Assembly: GCF_002917105.1 (NCBI RefSeq)
Contig: NZ_PQFZ01000016.1
Location: 62,001 to 126,000, forward strand
Direction: 5' to 3'
From: Allobosea psychrotolerans
GTDB taxonomy: Bacteria; Pseudomonadota; Alphaproteobacteria; Rhizobiales; Beijerinckiaceae
Length of the DNA: 64,000 nucleotides
Shown here: positions 1-7,069 of the stretch, piece after piece
Layout of the letters: every line of letters starts with the position of its first letter
How positions within the stretch are numbered: position 1 is the first letter of the stretch
The notes under the pieces: model-generated
What the model saw: the letters and a program-made list of their open reading frames with translations, nothing else
Database searches by the model: none
What the model was told of the DNA's origin: nothing
Program-made: the position numbers and the translations under genes

Positions 1-810
1 CTGAAGCCGCCGCTCGAAATGGTCGGTGGTTCGGCCCGCTTTTCCTTCCTGCCGGGCTGGGATGCGATCGGCCGGGCGCCGCCGGAGGTGGTACGCGCCA
101 TCCGCTGGCGCCACCTTTCCTACATCATGCAGGGCTCGATGAACGTGCTGAATCCGCTCAGGCGGGTCAGGTACAGTTTTCGCGACTTCGCCTGGCGCCA
201 TCTCGGCGGCAGCAAGGTCGAATTCGACGCACGGGTCGTAGCGCATATGGAGCGCGTCAAGCTCGATCCGTCTGTGCTCGACGCCTATCCGCACGAGCTT
301 TCCGGCGGCATGCGCCAGCGCGTGACCATCGCGCTCGCGACGATCTGCAAGCCGGATTTCATCATCGCCGATGAGCCGACCACGGCCCTCGACGTGGTGG
401 TGCAGAAAGACGTGCTGGGGATGATCCGCGCGATCCAATGCGAGATGGGCTCGAGCATATTGTTCATCACCCACGACATGGGCGTCCACGCCGCCCTGAC
501 CGACCGGCTCGGCATCATGTATGCGGGGCGGCTGGTCGAGGACGGCGAGACGCCCGAGATCTTTTCGCGGCCGCTGCATCCCTATACGCGGCACCTGATC
601 GCAAGCCTGCCGCGCATCGGCGATACCGAGCAGCGCGAGGGCCTGGACGGTACGCCGCCCAACCTCGCCGCCCCGCCGCCGGGCTGCCGCTTCCACCCGC
701 GCTGCCCGCTCGCCATGCCTGTCTGCACAACAATCGTGCCGGCCATGGTCGAGACGCTGCCCGGCCATCGCGTCGCCTGTCACGCGGTCAATCCGGGGAT
801 GGCGACATGA
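1..810 (+). CDS. Oligopeptide/dipeptide ABC transporter ATP-binding protein (DppD/OppD type), 5'-truncated by window edge
   Basis: Cytoplasmic ATPase subunit of a peptide/nickel-type ABC importer. The frame is open from base 1, so the start and the Walker A loop lie outside the window; the ATG at 19 is internal. Visible are the ABC signature LSGGMRQRV, Walker [12 protein letters not shown], the H-loop FITHD, and the C-terminal oligopeptide-transporter extension with the [14 protein letters not shown] motif and a closing cysteine segment ([14 protein letters not shown]). It overlaps the next ATPase gene by four bases (ATGA), so the two should be translationally coupled and form the usual heterodimeric ATPase pair. 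The downstream arabinofuranosidase suggests that the substrate is an oligosaccharide rather than a peptide; that is inference from context. Permease and binding-protein genes are presumably upstream, outside the window. Confidence 0.93.
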   Translation: MKPPLEMVGGSARFSFLPGWDAIGRAPPEVVRAIRWRHLSYIMQGSMNVLNPLRRVRYSFRDFAWRHLGGSKVEFDARVVAHMERVKLDPSVLDAYPHELSGGMRQRVTIALATICKPDFIIADEPTTALDVVVQKDVLGMIRAIQCEMGSSILFITHDMGVHAALTDRLGIMYAGRLVEDGETPEIFSRPLHPYTRHLIASLPRIGDTEQREGLDGTPPNLAAPPPGCRFHPRCPLAMPVCTTIVPAMVETLPGHRVACHAVNPGMAT

Positions 811-1652
811 GCGCGCTGATCGAGCTCGACCGGGTCAGCAAGAGCTTCTCGCGCGGCGGGCTGTTCTCGACGCGACGCGTCGAGGCCGTCAAGGAGGTGA
901 GCTTCGCCCTCGATGCGGATAAGCCCGAGATCTTCACCGTGATCGGCGAGTCGGGCTCGGGCAAGTCGACCCTGGCGCGGATGATCCTCGGCATCCATGC
1001 GCCCAGCTCCGGCCAGGTCAGGCTCGGGGGACGTGACGTCGCGACCTATGAGCGGCGCGCCTTCATGGCCGAGGTCCAGCCAATCTTCCAGAACCCGTTC
1101 GAGGCGTTCAATCCGCTGAAGCGGCTCGACCGCTATCTGTTCATGACGGCCGAACGCTTCGGCGGCGCGACCGGCACAAGCGCGGTCGACGGATCGGTCG
1201 ATGAGGCGCTACGGCAGGTAGGACTGTCGCTCCCGGAAATAAAGGGGCGGTTTCCGCACGAACTCTCCGGCGGCCAGCTGCAGCGTGTCGCCATCGCCCG
1301 CGCCCTCGTCGCAAAGCCCAGGCTGATCGTCGCCGACGAGCCTGTCTCGATGATCGACGCATCGCTGCGCATGTCAATCGTCAACCTGTTCGGCCGGCTG
1401 CGCGACGAGCTCGGACTGTCGATCGTGTACATCACCCACGATCTCGCCACCGCCTACTACATCAGCGACCGGCTGATCATCATGCAGCAGGGCGTCGTGG
1501 TCGAGCAGGGACCGGCTCGCGCCGTGCTTTCGGCGCCCACGCATCCCTATTCCCGCCAACTCCGCGACGCCGTGCTCACGCCCGACAGCGCCGGAGCCTT
1601 CCGTGCCACCCATTCACGCAAAGCGGCTGAAACACCCGGAGCCAGGTCATGA
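807..1652 (+). CDS. Oligopeptide/dipeptide ABC transporter ATP-binding protein (DppF/OppF type)
   Basis: Second ATPase of the importer, 281 aa. Residue positions: Walker A GESGSGKST 47-55, signature LSGGQ 153-157, Walker B LIVADEP 173-179 and the H-loop histidine at 211. The end carries the THPYSRQL motif of the oligopeptide subfamily. The ATG at 807 overlaps the stop of the preceding ATPase; the frame is open further upstream, but that stretch is only the other gene read out of frame, so 807 is chosen. Its own stop overlaps the ATG of the GH51 gene in the same ATGA manner, which ties transport and hydrolysis into one operon. Family assignment is secure; the substrate is inferred. Confidence 0.94.
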   Translation: MSALIELDRVSKSFSRGGLFSTRRVEAVKEVSFALDADKPEIFTVIGESGSGKSTLARMILGIHAPSSGQVRLGGRDVATYERRAFMAEVQPIFQNPFEAFNPLKRLDRYLFMTAERFGGATGTSAVDGSVDEALRQVGLSLPEIKGRFPHELSGGQLQRVAIARALVAKPRLIVADEPVSMIDASLRMSIVNLFGRLRDELGLSIVYITHDLATAYYISDRLIIMQQGVVVEQGPARAVLSAPTHPYSRQLRDAVLTPDSAGAFRATHSRKAAETPGARS

Positions 1653-3184
1653 GACACGCCAGCATCACCTTCGACCGCGCCTTCACCATCGGCGACACCG
1701 ATCCGAGGCTCTTCGGAGCCTTCGTCGAGCATCTGGGCCGCTGCGTCTATGGCGGCATCTACGAGCCCGGGCACCCCACTGCCGACAAGCGCGGCTTCCG
1801 GAAGGACGTGCTCGAACTCGTCAAGGAACTCGGCCCGACGATCATGCGCTATCCGGGCGGCAATTTCGTCTCCGGATACAATTGGGAGGACGGCGTCGGC
1901 CCGATCAAGGACCGCCCCGCCAGACTCGACCTCGCCTGGTTCACCACCGAGCCGAACAGCTTTGGCACCAACGAGTTCGTGGACTGGTGCCGGGCAGCGA
2001 AGATCGAGCCCATGCTCGCCGTCAATCTCGGCACGCGCGACGGTGACGCGGCGCGCAACCTCGTCGAATACTGCAACCATCCCGGTGGGAGCGCCTGGTC
2101 GGATCTGCGCATCAGACATGGCTGGAAGAAGCCGCACGACATCAAGTTCTGGTGCCTCGGCAACGAGGTCGACGGGCCCTGGCAGATGGAGCACAAGACC
2201 GCGACGGAATACGGGCGCGTCGCGTATGAAGCCGCGAAGATGATGCGCTGGATCGATCCGTCGATCGAGCTCGCCGCCTGCGGCTCCTCCGGCCGCAACA
2301 TGCCGACCTATGGCCGCTGGGAAGATGAGGTGCTGGAGCACACCTTCGACCAGGTCGAATTCATCTCGCTGCACACCTACTTCAACAATTACGCCGGCGA
2401 TACCAAGGCCTTCCTTGCCAGCCCCGACCTGATGGATCAGTTCATCGAGGAGGTGGTCGCGATCTCCGACGCCGTCGCGGCGCGGCGGCGCTCCGACAAG
2501 CGCATCATGCTGAGCTTCGACGAATGGAACGTGTGGTACCGGACGCGGCGCGTGCGGGCCGACCGCGTCAAGGAAGGGTGGCCGGTGGCGCCGCCGATCC
2601 TCGAGGAAATCTACTCCATGGAGGACGCCCTGGTCTTCGGCGGCGCCTGCATCTCGCTTCTCAATCACGCCGATCGCGTGAAGACCGCCTGCCTCGCACA
2701 ACTCGTCAACGTCATCGCGCCGATCATGACCGAAACCGGTGGCCCGGCCTGGCGCCAGACCATCTTCTGGCCCTTCGCGCAGATGAGCCGGCTGGGGCGC
2801 GGGACCGTGCTCAAGGCGATCGTCAAATCCGAAAGCTACGAGGCCTCCTATTTCGATCCGCGCGGCAAGCAGGACCTCTACTATCCGATTGAAGCGCCCT
2901 ATCTGAAGGCGTCGGTGGTCAGCGACGACAAGGGCGTCTCGCTCTTCCTGCTCAACCGCGATCTGGAAGGCAGCCTCGACGTCACGGTCAATGCGCGCGG
3001 CTTCGGCAAGCTCAAGGTCGCCGAGGCGACCGAGTTGCGCCACAGCGATCTGAAGGCGATCAACAGCAAGAAGGAGCCGCTCAAGGTCAAACCGGCGACA
3101 TTGAAGGGCGTCTCGACCAAATCGGATGAGATCACCTTGGCATTGCAACCGGCCTCGTGGAATGTGATCAGGCTCGAAAGCTGA
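1649..3184 (+). CDS. Alpha-L-arabinofuranosidase, glycoside hydrolase family 51
   Basis: Predicted intracellular retaining exo-enzyme of 511 aa that removes terminal alpha-L-arabinofuranosyl groups from arabino-oligosaccharides. The N-terminus shows the family hallmarks FGAFVEHLGR and GGIYEPGHP. The acid/base glutamate is E173 in GNEVDG and the nucleophile is E292 in DEWNVWY. A C-terminal beta-sandwich follows from about residue 390. There is no signal peptide, so substrates must be imported first, which fits the ABC importer encoded just upstream with a four-base overlap. Length and motif order match bacterial AbfA proteins. Function is clear at the family level; the exact glycoside is not. 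Confidence 0.95.
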   Translation: MRHASITFDRAFTIGDTDPRLFGAFVEHLGRCVYGGIYEPGHPTADKRGFRKDVLELVKELGPTIMRYPGGNFVSGYNWEDGVGPIKDRPARLDLAWFTTEPNSFGTNEFVDWCRAAKIEPMLAVNLGTRDGDAARNLVEYCNHPGGSAWSDLRIRHGWKKPHDIKFWCLGNEVDGPWQMEHKTATEYGRVAYEAAKMMRWIDPSIELAACGSSGRNMPTYGRWEDEVLEHTFDQVEFISLHTYFNNYAGDTKAFLASPDLMDQFIEEVVAISDAVAARRRSDKRIMLSFDEWNVWYRTRRVRADRVKEGWPVAPPILEEIYSMEDALVFGGACISLLNHADRVKTACLAQLVNVIAPIMTETGGPAWRQTIFWPFAQMSRLGRGTVLKAIVKSESYEASYFDPRGKQDLYYPIEAPYLKASVVSDDKGVSLFLLNRDLEGSLDVTVNARGFGKLKVAEATELRHSDLKAINSKKEPLKVKPATLKGVSTKSDEITLALQPASWNVIRLES

Positions 3185-3203
3185 CAGAACGGCGCTCGCA
3201 AGG

Positions 3204-4235
3204 ATGAACGAGAATCCGCCATCACTGCATCGCGGACGCCGCAGCAATGCCAGCAGGGCGCCGCGCGCCGAGGGCCGGCAGGACCTTGGCTTCCTCGTCG
3301 TCAATGCGGACCGCCAATATCAGGTGCTGCGCGGATTAGCCTCCCCGGTCAGGCTGCGTATCCTGAGACTGCTCAACCGGCAGGGGCCGAAGAACATCAA
3401 CCAGATCGCCGAGGCGCTAGGCCTGCCGCAATCCACGATTGCGACCAATGTCCAGGTACTCGAAGAAGCTGAGCTGATCTCGACGTCGCTCGGCAAGGCA
3501 GCCAAAGGGCAGCAAAAGATTTGCGCCGCGCGCTATTCCGAGATCGTCGTCAATCTTGATCCAGACGACCCTAGCCGCGACCACAACATCGTCGAGGTCG
3601 AAATGCCGCTCGGGCTCTATACGAGTTCCAACGTCTCGGCGCCTTGCGGATTCTGCTCGACCGATCGCATCCTCGGCGTACTCGACGTGCCGGAGCTGTT
3701 CCTCGACCCGCGCCGGGTGCAGGCCGCACTGATCTGGTTCGGCCGGGGCTATGTCGAATACAAATTCCCGAACAACGCCAAAGTGCTGAATCGCGCGATC
3801 GCGGCACTCGAATTCGAGATGGAGATGTCGTCGGAGGTGCCCGGCACCAATGCCGATTGGCCTTCTGACATCAGCCTCTGGATCAACGAGCGCAAGATCG
3901 GCACCTGGACATGTCCCGGGGACTATGGCGATCGCCGCGGAACCTATACGCCGCCCTGGTGGAAGCTCGAAGGTTCCCAATACGGCATCCTGACGACCTG
4001 GCGTATCACCGCAGAAGGCACCTTCCTCGGCGAGCGCAAGCTCAGCGATATCGCGACGACCGATCTCGACCTCGATCGCCACCATTCGATCCGGCTGCGC
4101 ATCGGCATCGACGATAAGGAGGGTCGGCCGGGAGGGGTCAACATTTTCGGCCGCGGCTTCGGCAACCACAACCAGGACATCAAAATGCGGCTGTATCTGC
4201 ACGGTACGAACGCCCTGCCTCACATCGCGACCTGA
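3204..4235 (+). CDS. ArsR-type winged-helix transcriptional regulator with long C-terminal domain
   Basis: 343 aa. A winged-helix DNA-binding domain spans about residues 38-105 (LASPVRLRILRLL, then the recognition region QIAEALGLPQSTIATNVQVL), as in ArsR-family repressors. The remaining 240 residues match nothing I recognise. They contain a CGFC pair near residue 148 but no classical ArsR metal site, and could be a sugar-sensing or oligomerisation domain. The gene starts 19 bases after the arabinofuranosidase stop and runs the same way, so it is probably the last gene of the operon and may regulate it. The first 25 residues are basic and low in complexity, so the true start could be slightly downstream. 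Confidence 0.8.
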   Translation: MNENPPSLHRGRRSNASRAPRAEGRQDLGFLVVNADRQYQVLRGLASPVRLRILRLLNRQGPKNINQIAEALGLPQSTIATNVQVLEEAELISTSLGKAAKGQQKICAARYSEIVVNLDPDDPSRDHNIVEVEMPLGLYTSSNVSAPCGFCSTDRILGVLDVPELFLDPRRVQAALIWFGRGYVEYKFPNNAKVLNRAIAALEFEMEMSSEVPGTNADWPSDISLWINERKIGTWTCPGDYGDRRGTYTPPWWKLEGSQYGILTTWRITAEGTFLGERKLSDIATTDLDLDRHHSIRLRIGIDDKEGRPGGVNIFGRGFGNHNQDIKMRLYLHGTNALPHIAT

Positions 4236-4800
4236 GGCCCGATTGCCGGCACAACGAAGCAATCGCTTTTCGCCGATCATGTTGAGAAGTTTTTGTGTCG
4301 CTGCGGGCTTGAAGTCCTGCCTCGAGCGATATTTCCGACATCATCCGCTTGATCGATGACACCGCTTTTCAAACGAATCTGCTCGCGCTCAATGCCTCCG
4401 TGAAAGCTGCTCGCGCTGGCGAAGCAGCCAAGATATCTCGAATCAGATCGCCAACTCGACCCAGCAGGTCACCAACGCTGCTCCGGCGAGGTTTGACACC
4501 GCCAAACCATCTGGGTCCTCTGTAACCCGCTCGCTTTTCGGAGGCTTGCCTGGGGATCGAATATCACAAACCGCCGTTCAATCAGCGTATCCGCGTGATA
4601 ATCGGCTGGGAATCGGTCACTGACGTTTCGTCGACATGGGCCTCCGATCGAACGCCATGCCTTCGGCGGTAGTCTATGCCGTGTTCAGTTGCGACTTGGA
4701 CGGCTATAGCCACGTCCTTGAGTGCCGCCTCAAAACCGGCAACGACCGCAGCCCGGCCGCCTGAGCGGCCCCCTCCCGCGACAGGAGCACCGGCACCCTC
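4236..4800. other. 565-base interval without an intact gene
   Basis: Apart from the MCP remnant at 4316-4500 I find no intact coding sequence, RNA or clear promoter here. The last 60 bases lead into the oxidase gene at 4801 with an AGGAG 13 bases before the ATG, which is longer than usual. An antisense frame ending at 4582 looks weakly protein-like but continues as a shadow of the oxidase gene. Confidence 0.5.
4316..4500 (+). pseudogene. Remnant of a methyl-accepting chemotaxis protein signalling domain
   Basis: From 4316 the plus strand reads [20 protein letters not shown] followed by [16 protein letters not shown], which is the conserved hairpin tip of the MCP signalling domain. No start codon, HAMP or membrane segment precedes it. 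After base 4432 the frame slips and continues as [14 protein letters not shown], resembling a more distal MCP segment, so the GRGFAVVA part has been deleted. The consensus glutamate of the I-E-A-A-R motif is replaced by lysine (SVKAARAG). This is a dead fragment, not a gene; the parent receptor cannot be identified. Confidence 0.6.
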
Positions 4801-6090
4801 ATGCCGAGCTATCCCGACACCTTCTATGCTCGCACCCTTGCGACGAGGTACGACCGGCCTCCCCTGCGCGGACCTGTCGAGGTCGAGACCTGCATCGTCG
4901 GCGGCGGGCTGGCCGGGCTGACCTGCGCCTACGAACTCGCCCGAGCCGGGCGTTCGGTCGCGGTGCTGGAGGCGCAAGCCGTCGGCTGGGGCGCGTCGGG
5001 GCGCAATGGCGGCTTCGTCGGCTCGGGCTATTCGCGCGGCTACGCTTCGATCGCCGGCGCCATCGGTGAAGACAAGGCCCGCACTCTGCACAGGCTTTCG
5101 ATCGAGGGCATGCGCATCGTCGCCGACACGATCCGCGACCTCGGCGCGACGGACAGCGTCGCCCCCCTTCCGGGCAAGGTCGCCGCCGTACGTTACGACA
5201 GCGGCGACAGGCTGCAGCGGACTGCAGAGCGGCTGGCGCGCGACTTCGGCTACGAGGTGGAATTCTGGCCCCGGGACCAGGTTCGCGAGGTGCTGCGCTC
5301 GCCGAGCTATCATCAGGCCCTGTTCGATCCCAATTCCTTTCACATCCATCCGCTGAATTATGCCCGCGCGCTCGCCGACGCGATCGAGGCGCTGGGCGGG
5401 CTGGTCATCGAGGATGCCCGCGTCGTCTCGGCCGATCTGTCGGGCGCGCAGAAGCGCGTCGCCACCGCGGGCGGGTCGGTCACAGCGAAGAATGTCGTGA
5501 TTGCCTGCGGCGGCTATACCGACGGGCTGGTGCCGAAGCTGCGCGCCAGCCATTTGCCGATCGCAACCTATGTGCTGACGACCGAAGCCGCGCCGGATGC
5601 GCTGGCGCAGGTCATCGGCACGCGCGCCGCCGTCAGCGACGACCGCCGCGCGGGGGATTACTACCGCTTGGTCGAGGATGGGCAGCGCCTGCTCTGGGGC
5701 GGGCGCATCACCACCCGCACCAGCGAGCCGCGCGATCTCGCAGCGCTGCTACGCCGGACGATGATCGCGACCTATCCGCAGCTTGCGGAGCTGAAGATCG
5801 AGATGGCCTGGTCGGGCCTGATGTCCTATGCGCGGCATCTGATGCCGCAGATCGGCCGGCTCGGGCCCGGTGTCTGGCATTGCATGGGCTTTGGTGGGCA
5901 CGGCCTCAACACGACGGCAATCGGCGGGCGCGTCGTCGCAGAGGGCATTCTCGACACAAGCGACCGCCACACCCTGTTCGAGCCTTTCGGTCTCGTCTGG
6001 AATGGCGGCCCTTTCGGCACGGCCGCCGTACAGGCAACCTATTGGAGCTATCAGGTCGCCGACTGGTGGCGCGAGCGACGGACGCCCTGA
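4801..6090 (+). CDS. FAD-dependent oxidoreductase of the DAO/PuuB family
   Basis: 429 aa. The dinucleotide-binding fold begins at residue 32 (IVGGGLAGLTCAYELARAG, GxGxxG at 34-39), followed by the family motif GASGRNGGF at 64-72. The C-terminal half includes the WSGLMSYARHLMPQIG segment and the closing GFGGHGLNTTAIGG, typical of the gamma-glutamylputrescine oxidase (PuuB/OrdL) branch of D-amino-acid oxidase-like flavoproteins. Such enzymes oxidatively deaminate amines or secondary amino acids. No other putrescine pathway genes lie nearby, so the substrate is unknown. A strong hairpin follows the gene but is oriented for the opposing mucR-like transcript. Confidence 0.88.
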   Translation: MPSYPDTFYARTLATRYDRPPLRGPVEVETCIVGGGLAGLTCAYELARAGRSVAVLEAQAVGWGASGRNGGFVGSGYSRGYASIAGAIGEDKARTLHRLSIEGMRIVADTIRDLGATDSVAPLPGKVAAVRYDSGDRLQRTAERLARDFGYEVEFWPRDQVREVLRSPSYHQALFDPNSFHIHPLNYARALADAIEALGGLVIEDARVVSADLSGAQKRVATAGGSVTAKNVVIACGGYTDGLVPKLRASHLPIATYVLTTEAAPDALAQVIGTRAAVSDDRRAGDYYRLVEDGQRLLWGGRITTRTSEPRDLAALLRRTMIATYPQLAELKIEMAWSGLMSYARHLMPQIGRLGPGVWHCMGFGGHGLNTTAIGGRVVAEGILDTSDRHTLFEPFGLVWNGGPFGTAAVQATYWSYQVADWWRERRTP

Positions 6091-6143
6091 ATGTATCCGT
6101 TCAGGCTGATCGCCCACGCCGACGAGGGAGATCAAACGTGAAA

Positions 6144-6169
6144 AAGGCCGCCGGCAAGCCGGCGGCCTT
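6144..6169 (-). terminator. Rho-independent terminator of the mucR-like gene
   Basis: Perfect 11-bp stem (AAGGCCGCCGG with its complement) closing a CAAG loop. On the minus strand the stem is followed by a run of five T. It lies between two convergent genes and may also stop plus-strand transcription from the oxidase gene, but the U-tract favours the minus direction. Confidence 0.85.
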
Positions 6170-6246
6170 CTGAATTCCAGGGCGAGCGCCATGCGCCTGC
6201 GCGCAAGCGGCCCGCCGCCGTAAATCGTCTCGATGGTGCTTGCGTC

Positions 6247-6663
6247 TCAGCGGCGCTTGCGGCGCTGCTGGCCGAGGCCCATCTTCTTGGCGAGCTGCGA
6301 GCGCGCTTCGGCGTAGTTGGGGGCCACCATCGGGTAATCGGGCGGCAGGCCCCACTTCTCGCGGTACTGCTCCGGGGACATGTTGTATTGCGTCCGCAGA
6401 TGGCGCTTCAGCGACTTGAACTTCTTTCCGTCCTCAAGGCAGATCAGGTAATCGGCCGTGATCGACTTCTTGACCGGAATCGCGGGCTTGGGCGCCTCGG
6501 CCGGCAGGATCGGAGCGGCCCCCCCAACAACGCGGCTCAGCGCAGCATGCACATCACTGATCAGAGCAGGTAATTCGGACACAGGAACAGAATTATTCGA
6601 GACATAGGCCGATACGATGTCAGCCGTCAGCTCGATGAAATCCGAACCGTCATTATCAGTCAT
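6247..6663 (-). CDS. mucR: MucR/Ros family transcriptional regulator
   Basis: 138 aa, the usual size of MucR/Ros proteins, which are global DNA-binding regulators of exopolysaccharide, motility and cell-cycle genes in rhizobia and Brucella and commonly repress themselves. The prokaryotic zinc-finger region is [17 protein letters not shown] (residues 73-89), followed by [13 protein letters not shown] and the basic tail [14 protein letters not shown]75, D78 and H88 are present, but the second histidine expected near residue 92-93 is replaced by Q-Y, so classical zinc binding is doubtful; zinc-free members of the family are known. The start at 6663 has AGGAG ten bases upstream; a longer frame begins at 6696 without a ribosome site. 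A terminator hairpin follows the stop. Confidence 0.92.
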   Translation of the reverse strand: MTDNDGSDFIELTADIVSAYVSNNSVPVSELPALISDVHAALSRVVGGAAPILPAEAPKPAIPVKKSITADYLICLEDGKKFKSLKRHLRTQYNMSPEQYREKWGLPPDYPMVAPNYAEARSQLAKKMGLGQQRRKRR

Positions 6664-7069
6664 GATAGCATCACTCCTTTTGTGTTCTTGGACCAAGGCC
6701 TTGCCTGATCGCCCACGCCGGTCAAGGCGCCGATGCCTACGCTGATAACGGCCCGCGGTTGGTCAAGAACCTGCGGCCATAGAATCATCCCAAGCGGATC
6801 GATCAGATAGTCATGTAGTCGATACTCAACGACACCGCAAGTGAATGAGGCCGCGCGAATACGATCGCAGGCAAGCAATTATCGCAACAGGCCTAAATGC
6901 AGTGGCGCTCGGCACTATGCAGGTACGTGCATTAGCGCTCGCCATGGTTGTCTTGTCAGATATGACAACCATCTCTACCAGTCATCGGCGACAGAGGATC
7001 ATGGTGCCTTCAATGAGCGCAGCGAAATATTCAGAAAACATTTTAACGTCTTTGTCGCGCAGGAGAGTC
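6664..7069. other. Divergent intergenic region between mucR-like gene and oligopeptidase B
   Basis: About 400 bases, more AT-rich than the flanking genes. It must hold the promoters of both divergent genes. It includes the palindrome at 6944-6972. The oligopeptidase frame stays open back to 6845, but that segment reads as low-quality protein and has no ribosome site, so I treat it as noncoding. Confidence 0.5.
6944..6972. promoter_or_regulatory. Candidate operator palindrome upstream of oligopeptidase B
   Basis: Perfect 9-base inverted repeat ATGGTTGTC / GACAACCAT separated by 11 bases. The spacer together with the arm edge forms a second nested palindrome, TTGTCA-GATA-TGACAA. It lies about 100 bases before the peptidase start. 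The TTGTC-n-GACAA shape is like operators of GntR/FadR-type repressors, but no such regulator is encoded next to it, so the binding protein is unknown. Confidence 0.45.

Noticed and set aside
1547-3304. 585-codon minus-strand frame opposite the arabinofuranosidase gene
   Set aside because: It is the antisense shadow of a clear GH51 gene with catalytic residues; long open antisense frames are expected in GC-rich DNA.
4582-5553. Minus-strand frame ending VTDSQPIITRIR before the oxidase gene
   Set aside because: The tail looks slightly protein-like, but the frame runs into the antisense of a conserved flavoprotein and has no start or ribosome site.
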